DNA from: Hydrogeniiclostridium mannosilyticum
Lineage (GTDB): Bacteria; Bacillota; Clostridia; Oscillospirales; Acutalibacteraceae
DNA length: 64,000 nucleotides
Assembly (NCBI RefSeq): GCF_003268275.1
Contig: NZ_QLYR01000002.1
Span: 62,001 to 126,000 of the forward strand
Direction: 5' to 3'
Part shown: piece after piece, positions 32,790 to 41,293 of the stretch
Numbering within the stretch: the first letter of the stretch is position 1
Layout: every line of letters begins with the position of its first letter
The notes under the pieces: generated by a model
Told to the model about the DNA's origin: nothing
The model's database searches: none
The model's input: the letters and a program-made list of their open reading frames with translations, nothing else
Made by a program: the position numbers and the translations under genes

Positions 32790-33083
32790 ATGAAAAAAGA
32801 AAAGATCATTACGCTGGACTTAACCGGGTGCAAGTATTTGGGGGAGATTCACCAGAGAATTAAAAAGGCCTTTGATTTTCCCGATTTTTATGGAGAAAAC
32901 TGGAGCGCATTCGATGATTTACTTTGGAGTGAGTGTGACGCAGATAAGGTGATTGTCTTGGGAGAAAAGGCTGTATCGGAAGAGCTGAGACCGAGCGTTA
33001 AAATGATATATAAGATTTTAAAGGAATTTCAGGAACACTGTGCTAAATATGACGAGCAGGTGGAGATCGAAATACGCAGCTAA
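32790..33083 (+). CDS. Barstar-family immunity protein
   Basis: A 97-residue barstar homologue: 'ITLDLTGCKYLGEIHQRIKKAF', 'FPDFYGENWSAFDDLLW' and the C-terminal 'FQEHCAKYDEQVEIEI'. Barstar blocks barnase by covering the active site, using acidic residues of the 'YGxNWdAfdDxL' helix, which are kept here (Asp42 and Asp43 region). Directly behind the toxin with AAAGGAG, it is the cognate antidote. The first 110 bases are repeated exactly at 33166-33275. Confidence 0.93.
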   Translation: MKKEKIITLDLTGCKYLGEIHQRIKKAFDFPDFYGENWSAFDDLLWSECDADKVIVLGEKAVSEELRPSVKMIYKILKEFQEHCAKYDEQVEIEIRS

Positions 33084-33165
33084 AGATTACTTTCAGCTAT
33101 ATTTCTTTCCTGTTTGCTATTTGTAGATATGATGGTTCTGTAAATTATCAAAAGGAGCGGTACGC

Positions 33166-33339
33166 ATGAAAAAAGAAAAGATCATTACGCTGGACTTAAC
33201 CGGGTGCAAGTATTTGGGGGAGATTCACCAGAGAATTAAAAAGGCCTTTGATTTTCCCGATTTTTATGGAGAAAAACCGTCCTTCCGTCTTCACCGTAAA
33301 TGTCGTAGCTGTCAAACAGTGAGAAGAAGCGCTGTTTAA
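33166..33339 (+). pseudogene. Truncated second barstar copy
   Basis: Bases 33166-33275 are identical to 32790-32899, including the start codon, with a similar AAAGGAG upstream. After the shared 'FPDFYGE' the frame departs into an unrelated 'KPSFRLHRKCRSCQ' tail and stops at 33339 (57 codons). The second half of barstar, including the acidic toxin-contact residues, is missing, so it should not neutralise barnase. It is either a recombination leftover of an immunity cassette or an early-stage new gene. Confidence 0.85.
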
Positions 33340-33802
33340 ATAATAATTTCATCTTGTCTCCCTTTTTCCGTCCCCTTTAACCTGCTTCTTTAAATTTATG
33401 ATACCAAATTCCCGCGGTAATCGCAACACCAGGCCTTCACCTGTTCTGAGTCTATTTCTCATTCATTCGGGACTTAGGAGTTATTTTCTACTTCATTTCA
33501 AATTAAAGGTTAAGCTTTTATCGACTAATACTGCCAAATAAATGCAAAATACAACTATATATTCTCATCTGTTTTATTGATTTCATTAATTTTTAAAAAT
33601 TGTGTACTAAATCACATAAATCTATTTACATTTTATATAAATAGTATATAATTGGACTGAAAGATAAACCTGATATCGAGGTGATTCCAATGCAGAATTA
33701 ATCTTAAAGTCAAAATCTTAAAATTGAGTCCAGCGATATAATCACTATACTTACACAGAAAAAGCAGGAACTCAGAAGTTGTTGATATAGGGAGGAATAA
33801 CA
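33340..33802. other. AT-rich intergenic stretch
   Basis: No gene with a credible start is visible here. The stretch separates the toxin/immunity genes from the secreted-protein pair and carries the promoter of the latter at its end. Confidence 0.5.
33625..33652 (+). promoter_or_regulatory. Promoter of the secreted-protein pair
   Basis: TTTACA (33625-33630) and TATAAT (33647-33652) with a 16-base spacer. A long 5' leader of about 140 bases follows before the first start codon. Confidence 0.65.
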
Positions 33803-34588
33803 ATGAAGAAGAAACTATTGTCAACTATACTTTGCCTATCTTTATTATTTTCTCTGGGAGTAACAAACGCATGGGCTGTGCAGGACTCTTCCAATCCTGT
33901 AAAAACAGCCTCGCCCGAGTCTATAGATGCAGGCGAAACCTATTCCATGACCGGTGCCGACCTGTCGACATCTCTGAAAAAAAATATTGAAGAGGCAGGT
34001 GTTCCCGTCTGTGACGATTCAGACATTCAGTTGCTTCCTGTTGAGTCGTCCGCAAATGGCACCGGAGAGGCCTTGGTGGTAACCAATACCGATGGCCCGA
34101 CAATGACCAAGGATGTTCTTCTCCTCGTGGATGATGACGGCGAGGCTGGGCTTGAAAAATCCGGCGATGTCAGCACCAGGGCGGGCTCAACAGCGGAGTT
34201 CCCTCCACTTTCTTGGGATGGAAGATATGTTGTCCGTGCAACCGCTGTGTATGATGTATTTAATTATTCCTATTATCGTCCTACTGCTGCATATTTTACC
34301 TATAAAAAATATCAAGAATGTAATTTAACTGCTATTAGGGTTCATTACACATGTGGTGGTTTCTGGTACTCATACCCAGGATTCCAAAAAGTTGATCCTA
34401 ATGAGGTAGAGTATGTAATTACGGTTAATCAACCAAACCCGGTTCCATCTACAATGTATATGACTAATCGTACCTTCCCTTACTCAAATAGAGTTATCAA
34501 CCCAACAGGTTCACTTTCTGCTGGACAATATCTAACATTCGATATTCAGATAGACCGAGTTTGGAATGACTACACCGTAGCGCTATAA
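33803..34588 (+). CDS. Secreted protein of unknown function
   Basis: A 261-residue protein with a clear Sec signal peptide (MKKKLLSTILCLSLLFSLGV, cleavage after 'TNAWA' about residue 25). The mature part starts with a low-complexity acidic/Ser-Thr region (about 26-135) and ends in a Tyr-rich, beta-type domain ('YVVRATAVYDVFNYSYYRP', 'AIRVHYTCGGFWYSYPGF', 'YLTFDIQIDRVW'). No family is recognised. Codon choice is intermediate between the island and the host. GGGAGG precedes the ATG. It is followed after 25 bases by a lipoprotein gene, presumably on the same transcript. Confidence 0.75.
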   Translation: MKKKLLSTILCLSLLFSLGVTNAWAVQDSSNPVKTASPESIDAGETYSMTGADLSTSLKKNIEEAGVPVCDDSDIQLLPVESSANGTGEALVVTNTDGPTMTKDVLLLVDDDGEAGLEKSGDVSTRAGSTAEFPPLSWDGRYVVRATAVYDVFNYSYYRPTAAYFTYKKYQECNLTAIRVHYTCGGFWYSYPGFQKVDPNEVEYVITVNQPNPVPSTMYMTNRTFPYSNRVINPTGSLSAGQYLTFDIQIDRVWNDYTVAL

Positions 34589-34613
34589 CTTCATTAAACG
34601 AGGAGAATTTGCG

Positions 34614-35204
34614 ATGAAAAAGCGCTTTACAAGAATAACCGCCCTGATCTGTCTTGTCCTTGCACTTGTTTTTGCCACTGCCTGCCAGCAGACGGCTGCC
34701 GGCGGGCTGCCCGACCATAAAACCATTGAGGCCTACGAAGCGCAGTACGGAAACGCCGCGGCGGATGTTACGGCTGCCCTGAAGCTTTCTGAAAGCGATT
34801 ATACAACGGACGGAGCCCACTCTCCCGGAAACCTGGTCCTGACCGCTAAGAAAGAGCTGGCGGGCAAGGCGTTTACCGAAGAACCGCTTTTTATGCGCGC
34901 GGATCCGCAAACGTTTTACGGCGTTGACTACATTTTAGGCGAATTAGACCCGGGACAGCTCGCAGCTGTGGCGCAAACCCTGCTGGCAGATGCAAAGGCA
35001 GCCTACGGCGAAATGTCTACCTACCCGGGTTTAGACAGCCGGCTTTCCGCCGAGGGAATCATGGAAAAAATCAAAAGCGGGACATCCGGCAGCTGGACAG
35101 AAACCTGGAATGTTGGAAAAAATACCGTGCTCACACTGAGAGCTGCTGTCTCCGAGGGCGTCGGAAGCATCGGCCTGCATTATCAGATTGAAGCAGCAAA
35201 ATAA
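34614..35204 (+). CDS. Lipoprotein of unknown function
   Basis: A 196-residue protein with a lipoprotein signal: basic start (MKKRFTRI), a hydrophobic stretch and lipobox 'ATAC' with Cys24 as the lipid-modified residue. After that come 'LPDHKTIEAYEAQYGNAAADV', 'DPQTFYGVDYIL' and the ending 'VGSIGLHYQIEAAK'. No family recognised. The GC-rich codon use is host-like, unlike the gene before it. The lipid would be added by Lgt, encoded at 57101. AGGAG precedes the start. Confidence 0.78.
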   Translation: MKKRFTRITALICLVLALVFATACQQTAAGGLPDHKTIEAYEAQYGNAAADVTAALKLSESDYTTDGAHSPGNLVLTAKKELAGKAFTEEPLFMRADPQTFYGVDYILGELDPGQLAAVAQTLLADAKAAYGEMSTYPGLDSRLSAEGIMEKIKSGTSGSWTETWNVGKNTVLTLRAAVSEGVGSIGLHYQIEAAK

Positions 35205-35722
35205 AAACAGCGAACGAATACAGCGCCCAACATAAAAGCACATCCCGTGCCAAATTCCTATTTACAGCAGCCCGGAGGCCTTGCCCGCCCCGGGCTCTGT
35301 TTATGCCGGGCAAATGCCGGCGGCATTCTGCTGTTGCCACAGGCGCAATTTTATGTGTCGTAGGGCGCGGTTCGTGCGGCCGGTACAGGCCGTGCTGTTC
35401 TGCGTGCTCAGTATAATATTTGTGCTCTTAGCGGTCATAGGGGCGGAGGCCGTCAACAGCTTTTTTAAGTAACCAACGGTTGGGCTGCGTGCAGGGCAGA
35501 GGGCAGAGAGTCCTGCGGTTTCCCCAAAGCCGGTATACAATACCGGGCTTTGGGGCTTTTTATCGCCTTTTTGCCCGCAGGCATAGGGGCTCACAGCGCT
35601 GCCGGTCTACTACCTCTTATCAACCGGCGGTTGATGCTTTCATGGTTTGTTGAAACTGTCTCTCCATTTTTATATCCGCAGGGATATGCTATAGTAAGAT
35701 TAAAATTTGGGAGGTGTATAAA
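35205..35722. other. Intergenic stretch with terminators
   Basis: A GC hairpin near 35271-35300 could end the lipoprotein transcript, and a stronger one lies at 35521-35562. A 63-codon frame at 35281-35472 ends in a hydrophobic segment ('VLFCVLSIIFVLLAVIGAEA'), but it has no convincing ribosome binding site, so I leave it as a possible small membrane peptide only. Confidence 0.4.
35521..35562 (+). terminator. Intrinsic terminator
   Basis: TCCCCAAAGCCGGTAT pairs with ATACCGGGCTTTGGGG, with a CTTTTT tail. Confidence 0.75.
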
Positions 35723-36871
35723 ATGATTGACAAAATGGACGTGGGTAAAAGGCTGAGTGCTCTTCGCAAAAGGGAAGGGTATTCACAGGCGGAGTTTTCT
35801 GAGCTTCTGAACGTCAGCCCGCAGGCGATCAGCAAGTGGGAAACTGGCGTATCGCTGCCGGACATCGGCACGCTTCTGGATATGTCCTGGATTTGCAAGG
35901 TCTCAATCAACAGCATTTTGGAGGGGGACGATTACACCGAGGGCATCGGCAATATCGGCAGAGAGCATGTTTTTATGGACAAGATTCTCCTATGCCCGCA
36001 ATGCCGCCAGCCGTTAAAGCTGAAAAAGGTTTGTGACAGCCCCATTACCTATGCATGCGACAGCGGACATAGTTATGCGGTGGTTGACGGCGTTTTGGAT
36101 TTCAACACCAGGGAAATTCCTGGGGAACTGTGGTCCCTTGCATTTCGCAACTATGAGGGGTATTTGCGCGAGCATCACCGGCCCCAAAATCCCAATTACA
36201 GAAGGGGCCTGAGCCAGGCCGACGTCATGTGGCAGGCGATTGAGAAGAAGCGGCCCAAGGTGATCCTGGACATGGCCTGTGGTCAAGGGATGGGGATCAA
36301 GCAACAGATTGAACGGATCAACTGGCCGGTGACGATTATCATGGTGGACATCAGCCACCGGATTTTGAAGTGGAACAAGGTTTTTTATGCCACAGAGTGT
36401 AGAAACCCGTTTGTCGATATGGTATATTTGGCTTGTGACGGCGCCAATCTGCCGCTGAAGGACGGCTCGGTCGACCTGGTGTTTTCCTATGGAGGCTATG
36501 AGAGTATGCAGGCTAAAATGATGGCCGGGCTCAGTGAGGCGAACAGGGTTTTAAAGGACGGCGGCTGCAGCGTTTATACAAAATCGGTCGTCGAGGATTT
36601 TGAGAGCGAAAACTCTAAGGCCTGGATGAACCTGCTGCTTTCCGCCGTATCGGGAGATGAAGAGGCCTGGTGGAAGAAAGAGCTGGTGAATGTGCAGCAA
36701 TGGGAGGAGTACTGCCGGGCGGTAGGCTTTAAGGAAAACGCCTGTACGAAAATTTACGGGGAGCTGCCCGCGCCGGACACGGAGGTATTTCCCTTTGAAA
36801 ATGAAATGGCGCAGTGGATGGCGGAGTATGTTTTTGTGTCCACAAAGCTGCAGAAGGGCCGGGCGGATTAA
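35723..36871 (+). CDS. HTH-zinc ribbon-methyltransferase fusion protein
   Basis: A 382-residue protein in three parts. Residues 1-70 are an XRE helix-turn-helix ('RLSALRKREGYSQAEFSELL', 'SPQAISKWETGVSLPD'). Residues ~92-130 form a zinc ribbon 'LCPQCRQPLKL...YACDSGHSYAVVDGVLDF', like the N-terminus of RlmA-type rRNA guanine methyltransferases. The rest is a class I SAM methyltransferase: motif I 'VILDMACGQGMGIKQQI', 'IIMVDISHRIL', 'LACDGANLPLKDGSVDLVFS' and 'EANRVLKDGGCSVYTK'. The last two parts suggest a nucleic-acid methylase; the fused HTH suggests autoregulation or DNA targeting. It is followed by an MFS exporter, so antibiotic self-protection or resistance is one reading. The start is ATG 35723, eight bases from GGGAGG. 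Confidence 0.82.
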   Translation: MIDKMDVGKRLSALRKREGYSQAEFSELLNVSPQAISKWETGVSLPDIGTLLDMSWICKVSINSILEGDDYTEGIGNIGREHVFMDKILLCPQCRQPLKLKKVCDSPITYACDSGHSYAVVDGVLDFNTREIPGELWSLAFRNYEGYLREHHRPQNPNYRRGLSQADVMWQAIEKKRPKVILDMACGQGMGIKQQIERINWPVTIIMVDISHRILKWNKVFYATECRNPFVDMVYLACDGANLPLKDGSVDLVFSYGGYESMQAKMMAGLSEANRVLKDGGCSVYTKSVVEDFESENSKAWMNLLLSAVSGDEEAWWKKELVNVQQWEEYCRAVGFKENACTKIYGELPAPDTEVFPFENEMAQWMAEYVFVSTKLQKGRAD

Positions 36872-36896
36872 TTCGAGCGGTTTAAAAGCGGTGGAA

Positions 36897-36925
36897 AATC
36901 CCGGGCTTTGGCCCGGGATTTTTAT
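36897..36925 (+). terminator. Terminator after the fusion gene
   Basis: AAATCCCGGGC pairs with GCCCGGGATTTTTA across a short loop. Confidence 0.85.
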
Positions 36926-36928
36926 TTC

Positions 36929-36957
36929 TTGCAAGCCGGTTCATACTCAGGTATAAT
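36929..36957 (+). promoter_or_regulatory. Promoter of the MFS gene
   Basis: TTGCAA (36929-36934) and TATAAT (36952-36957) with a 17-base spacer. Confidence 0.7.
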
Positions 36958-37010
36958 AAAGAAACGAATCAATAAAAAGCCGGGCTGTAAAATGAGCCTA
37001 AAGGAGATTT

Positions 37011-38258
37011 ATGGAAAAAACCTGGAAGAAGAAAGCCGGATTGTTCCTGACCAGCCAGGCGGTTTCGCTGTTTGGGTCATCCCTGGTTCAGTATGCAATT
37101 ATCTGGTACATCACCCTTGAGACGCAGTCCGGCGTTATGACGACGCTGGCGACCCTGTGCGGCTTTATCCCACAGGTGCTGATTTCCCTGTTTGCCGGCG
37201 TGTGGGCGGATAAATACAATAAAAAGAAGCTCATCATGCTGGCGGATGGCACGATTGCCCTTGCAACCCTGGTCATTGCCATTTTATTCCTGGCGGGCTT
37301 TGACTTTATCTGGCTGCTGTTTGTAGTGTTGTGTATTCGCTCCTTCGGCAGCGGTATTCAAACGCCCACGGTGACCTCCTTCATTCCCGAGATTGTACCC
37401 GAACAGCATCTGATGCGTGTAAACGGCATCAATACCACGGTTCAATCCATTATGCTGATCATCTCCCCGGCTGTCAGCGGGGCGCTGCTGGCAAACGTGG
37501 AGCTGGAATATATCTTTTTTGTCGATGTTATCACCGCCGTCATCGGCATCTCGGTTTTCTCGTTTGTACAGGTGCATTATCAGAAGCGGGATCAGGGCAA
37601 GGTCGATTATTTCGGCGCGATCAAGGAGGGCATCCTCTACACCAAAAACCACCGCTTTGTCTCGCGCATGATGATTTACCTGGTGCTTGCCAATATCCTG
37701 ATGGCGCCGCTCTCCATTCTCAATCCCCTGATGGTCACCCGTTCCTTCGGCGCCGAACCCTGGTACCTGACTTTGAATGAGATGATTTTTTTCATCGGCA
37801 ATATTCTTGGCGGCGTGCTGATTTCCTCTTGGGGCGGGTTCAAAAATAAAATCCACACCATTGGACTGGGCTGCCTGCTGTGCGGGGTCTTCTCCGTTCT
37901 TATGGGCCTGCCGCTCGGCTTTGTGGTGTACCTGGTATGGATGGCGCTGACGGGCCTGACCATGCCGATGGTCAACACCCCCTTTATCACGCTGTTTCAG
38001 GAGCATGTCGACCCCGATAAGCAGGGGCGGGTGTTTTCCTTGATCTCGGTTATTACCGGGGCCGTTATGCCGTTGGCGATGGTGTTCTTTGGCCCGCTGG
38101 CAGACTATGTTAAAATTGAATACATCCTCATTGCCACAGGCCTGCTGTTTATGGCAGGGTCGTTCTTCCTGGTCAGGGATAAAGTCTTTCAGGAGCTGGC
38201 GCACAAGGGCGGAATACCCGCTCAGGAACAGCCGGCGGAGCCCGGGGCGCAGGAATAG
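37011..38258 (+). CDS. MFS-type efflux transporter (macrolide-efflux-like)
   Basis: A 415-residue major facilitator with 12 hydrophobic segments. The opening 'LFLTSQAVSLFGSSLVQYAIIWYIT' and 'LFAGVWADKYNKKKLIMLADG' (the loop 2-3 motif) place it with the MefA/enterobactin-exporter-like branch of drug/proton antiporters. 'GIQTPTVTSFIPEIVPEQHLM' is the matching central-loop motif. The substrate cannot be deduced; macrolides are only a family label. It has its own promoter and a good AAAGGAG site, and the next frame, a decayed radical SAM gene, starts 12 bases after its stop. Confidence 0.9.
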   Translation: MEKTWKKKAGLFLTSQAVSLFGSSLVQYAIIWYITLETQSGVMTTLATLCGFIPQVLISLFAGVWADKYNKKKLIMLADGTIALATLVIAILFLAGFDFIWLLFVVLCIRSFGSGIQTPTVTSFIPEIVPEQHLMRVNGINTTVQSIMLIISPAVSGALLANVELEYIFFVDVITAVIGISVFSFVQVHYQKRDQGKVDYFGAIKEGILYTKNHRFVSRMMIYLVLANILMAPLSILNPLMVTRSFGAEPWYLTLNEMIFFIGNILGGVLISSWGGFKNKIHTIGLGCLLCGVFSVLMGLPLGFVVYLVWMALTGLTMPMVNTPFITLFQEHVDPDKQGRVFSLISVITGAVMPLAMVFFGPLADYVKIEYILIATGLLFMAGSFFLVRDKVFQELAHKGGIPAQEQPAEPGAQE

Positions 38259-38270
38259 GGAGGGACGCGC

Positions 38271-39030
38271 ATGAATCCAGCTTTTAGAAATCTTAGGCGT
38301 CTGGAGTTTTTGGTCACGCTGGCCTGTACGGGCCGCTGCAAGCGTTGCTCCGAGGGAGAGCACGCGTCCACGGGCGGGCATATAGACGGCGGCGCGGCGG
38401 TACGGGCTGTTTATAGCCTGTGCGGGGCGTTCGGTATAGATTCCCTTATGACTTTTGGCGGGGAGCCGCTGCTTTGCATTGATGAGGTCTGCGAGATTCA
38501 GGCTGCGGCTCAGGAGATGAGTGTTCCCAAAAGGCAGCTGATAACAAACGGTTTTTTCAATAGGGATGAGAAAAAAATAAGAGAAGCCGCCCTGAGGCTG
38601 GCTCAAAGCGGCGTCAACGACCTGTTGCTGTCCGTCGATGCATTCCACTAGGAGGCCATTCCGCTTGAGCCGGTAAAGAGCTTTGCGCGGGCGGCGAAGG
38701 CCGCCGGCATCCCGGTTCGCGCGCACCCGGCCTGGCTGGCTGGTTGGCAGGGAGGACACAAACCCTTATAACCAGCGGACGGCGGCGATCTTGGAGGAAT
38801 TTGCCGGAATGGGGATTGCGGCCTCTAAGGGCAACACCGTTTTCCCGAGCGGAAATGCACTTAAATATCTGAGCGCATATTTTGACAGGGAGCGGACATA
38901 TACCAGCCCGTACGCGGAGGACCCAACGGATATCCGCGCCTTGTGCGTCTCTCCGGACGGCGGCGTCCTGGGCGGCAATATCTGCCGGGCCGACATTCTG
39001 GATATTCTGAACGGCTACAACCCGGCATAA
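38271..39030 (+). pseudogene. Decayed radical SAM protein gene
   Basis: The first frame (38271-38651) opens with a radical SAM start: 'FLVTLACTGRCKRCSEGEH' (CxxxCxxC), then 'LMTFGGEPLLCIDEVCEI' and 'VNDLLLSVDAFH'. An in-frame TAG sits where a Gln codon would fit. The same frame continues 'EAIPLEPVKSFARAAKAAGIP' before a frameshift near 38740 moves the rest ('DTNPYNQRTAAILEEFAGMGI', 'CVSPDGGVLGGNICRADILDI') into another frame. At least two lesions disable it. It is host-like in composition, so decay is separate from the island. It may once have been co-transcribed with the MFS gene. Confidence 0.85.
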
Positions 39031-39171
39031 CTAGACGCCAGTCGCAATGGCCCCTATTTCTTCTCGAAGCCCTACTATATCTATCAGGGTATTAAAGGCC
39101 AAGTAGCCGGCGCGGCCTCTTGTCAACCTTTTTATGGATATATCCGCCCTCTTTAAAGCTTATGCGGCGGT

Positions 39172-40839
39172 TCAGGAGACCTCGACCACGCCGAGGTCCG
39201 TGATGCGGATTTCAGGAAGGACGGGCAGCGCGAGGAAGCTTAGGGCGATGAAGGGGTCCATGGAAGGGTCCACGCCCATCTCCCGGGCCAACCCGGTGAG
39301 CGCTTGCAGTTTCACGGTAATTTCGGCGCAGGGTTTGTCGGACATGAGGCCCGCCACCGGCAGCGGCAGTGTGGCGAGCACCTGCCCGCCGCGTACCAGC
39401 GTAAAGCCTCCCTGCACGCGCTGAAGCTCTTGCACGGCAATATGCATGTCGCGGTCGCTGCCGCCTACCACAATCAGGTTATGCGAGTCGTGGGCCACGG
39501 TGGTGGCGATAGCGCCGTCCCGCAGGCCATAGCGGGCCAGCAGGCCCACGCCCATGCAGCCGGTGGCATGATGCCGCTCTACCACGGCTATTTTCAGCAG
39601 CTCCTTTTCCCGCAGCAGGCGTTCCGCCTCCGCAGCGGAAACCAGGGTTTTCCGGGTGATGATTTGGTTGGGAACCATATTGATGACGGGGTACGTCTCC
39701 TGCCCGGGCAGGCGGAAGGCTTCCTTTGCCAGTGGACGAATGTGGACGGAATGCAGAATTTCCGGCGGAATCGGCTGGCGGTGCGGATGAGCCGGGAGGC
39801 CGCTCACATTTTTTCCGTTTTGATAGACGCTGTGTACCCGGGCCTGCTCCAGGCTGTCCAGCACCACCAGGTCTGCCCGGAAACCAGGGGCAATCGCGCC
39901 GAGATCCCATAAGCGGTAGATGCGCGCGGCGTTGAGAGTAGCCAGCCTGTAGGCGGTGACCGGCGGCAGCCCCAGGGCAATGGCGCGCTCAATACAGCAG
40001 CGGATGGTGCCCTCTCGGTGAATATCCAGCAGGTGCTTGTCGTCCGTACAGAAGGCCAGGCCGGAAGTATCGAGCCCCTCACGCACAATCCCGGCGACAA
40101 TGGCGTCCAGGTTTTTACTGCCGCTGCCCTGCCGGATCAGCACCGACAGGCCCGCGCGCAGTTTTGCCTGCGCCTCCTCAAAGGTGACGCTTTCGTGGTC
40201 GGTGCGGATGCCCGCGGCCGCGTAAGGCTGCAGCAACGGCTGCGCCGCAGGGAGATGCCCGTCCAGCACCTTGCCGCTGAAGAGGTCCAGCTTTTCCAGC
40301 ACACCGGGCGCGCCGTCCGCCACCCCGTGAAAATCCATCATTTCCCCCAGCCCGGTCACACGGGGATGCGCCAGGAAGGGGGCTAGGCTTTCCGCCGTGA
40401 GCACGCTGCCCGCGTGTTCCAGCGCGGTACAGGGTACACAGGACGGCGCCTGGACGTAGTAGCGCATCGGCAGGCCCTCGGAGCGGTCCAGCATGAAGGC
40501 GATGCCCGCGGCTCCCGCAACGTTGGCAATCTCATGCGGGTCGGTAATCAGTGTGGTGACACCGTAGCGCAGCTCCTCCGCGCAGTAAACCTCCGGCAGA
40601 GCCATGGAGGACTCCACGTGGCAATGGGCGTTGATGAAGCCCGGCGACACGTAGCGGCCGTCCAGGTCCGCCGCATGCGGCCCGTCGTAACGGCCCACAC
40701 CGGCGATCCAACCGTCCTTGACCGCGATGTCGCCCTCCAAAATCTCCCCGGTCAGCACCTGGATGATCCTTCCGTTTTTCAGAACAAGGTCCGGCTCCAG
40801 CTTGCCCTGGGCCGTGTCAATCAGTTTACGCCGGTCCAT
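39172..40839 (-). CDS. ade: Adenine deaminase
   Basis: A 555-residue amidohydrolase converting adenine to hypoxanthine and ammonia for purine salvage. Metal-binding motifs are present in order: 'GFINAHCHVESSM', 'TLITDPHEIANVAG', 'DHESVTFEEAQAKLRAGLSV' region with 'LIRQGSGSKNL' and 'CTDDKHLLDI'. The C-terminal third holds 'HHATGCMGVGLL' and 'GLRDGAIATTVAHDSHNLI', both typical of bacterial AdeC/Ade. Length is in the usual range (about 560-600). GAGGG precedes ATG 40839. Single gene; no purine genes are adjacent. Confidence 0.95.
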   Translation of the reverse strand: MDRRKLIDTAQGKLEPDLVLKNGRIIQVLTGEILEGDIAVKDGWIAGVGRYDGPHAADLDGRYVSPGFINAHCHVESSMALPEVYCAEELRYGVTTLITDPHEIANVAGAAGIAFMLDRSEGLPMRYYVQAPSCVPCTALEHAGSVLTAESLAPFLAHPRVTGLGEMMDFHGVADGAPGVLEKLDLFSGKVLDGHLPAAQPLLQPYAAAGIRTDHESVTFEEAQAKLRAGLSVLIRQGSGSKNLDAIVAGIVREGLDTSGLAFCTDDKHLLDIHREGTIRCCIERAIALGLPPVTAYRLATLNAARIYRLWDLGAIAPGFRADLVVLDSLEQARVHSVYQNGKNVSGLPAHPHRQPIPPEILHSVHIRPLAKEAFRLPGQETYPVINMVPNQIITRKTLVSAAEAERLLREKELLKIAVVERHHATGCMGVGLLARYGLRDGAIATTVAHDSHNLIVVGGSDRDMHIAVQELQRVQGGFTLVRGGQVLATLPLPVAGLMSDKPCAEITVKLQALTGLAREMGVDPSMDPFIALSFLALPVLPEIRITDLGVVEVS

Positions 40840-40960
40840 TTCGCACCCTCTTTCCTGGATGATTGGTTGTTTGCTGCCATGATACCATAAAGCAAATAGG
40901 AGCGCAACAAAATAAAATTCCCGGCTGGGTGCAGCCTAGGGAAAACGCCATGCAGGCTTT

Positions 40961-41293
40961 CTACTCCTTTATAAATTTTCTATCTGCTTCAGGAATACCG
41001 TTATCTGCCAAAACATAGCGTTCCACCTTCATGTGAAGGCCGTATTTTTCCCTAAGCCTTATAATTTGTGCCATCATCGGAGAAGCATGATGAAGATCGA
41101 TGGAGCTTTGATCCTCCCAGCTGTCGATTAGAAGCAAAGTTTCTGTATCAGCCATTGGAAAGAAGTATTCATATTTAATATTTCCCTTTTCCCTGCGAAT
41201 ACTGTCGACGATTCCGGTTGAAAGCATTTCCTCTGCGAACTTTTTTGCATTTCCGTTTTTACCGCTATAATAGATGTTGATTGTAATGGCCAT
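40961..41293 (-). CDS. ABM-domain protein (putative quinol monooxygenase-like)
   Basis: A 110-residue protein of the small dimeric ABM (antibiotic biosynthesis monooxygenase/YgiN-like) ferredoxin fold: 'KKFAEEMLSTGIVDSIRREKGNIKYEYFF', 'TLLLIDSWEDQSSIDLHHASP' (the conserved W and H..S segment) and 'MKVERYVL'. Members oxidise quinols or act as haem- or cofactor-free oxygenases; in an anaerobe a detoxifying or reactive-quinone role is a guess. GGAGG upstream of ATG 41293. Confidence 0.8.
   Translation of the reverse strand: MAITINIYYSGKNGNAKKFAEEMLSTGIVDSIRREKGNIKYEYFFPMADTETLLLIDSWEDQSSIDLHHASPMMAQIIRLREKYGLHMKVERYVLADNGIPEADRKFIKE

Noticed and set aside
35281-35472. 63-codon frame with a hydrophobic end
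   Set aside because: No ribosome binding site and poor start; kept only as a remark in the intergenic entry.
37284-38759. 491-codon frame antisense to the MFS transporter
   Set aside because: Low-complexity His/Gln/Arg-rich translation with no motifs, opposite a clear 12-helix transporter.
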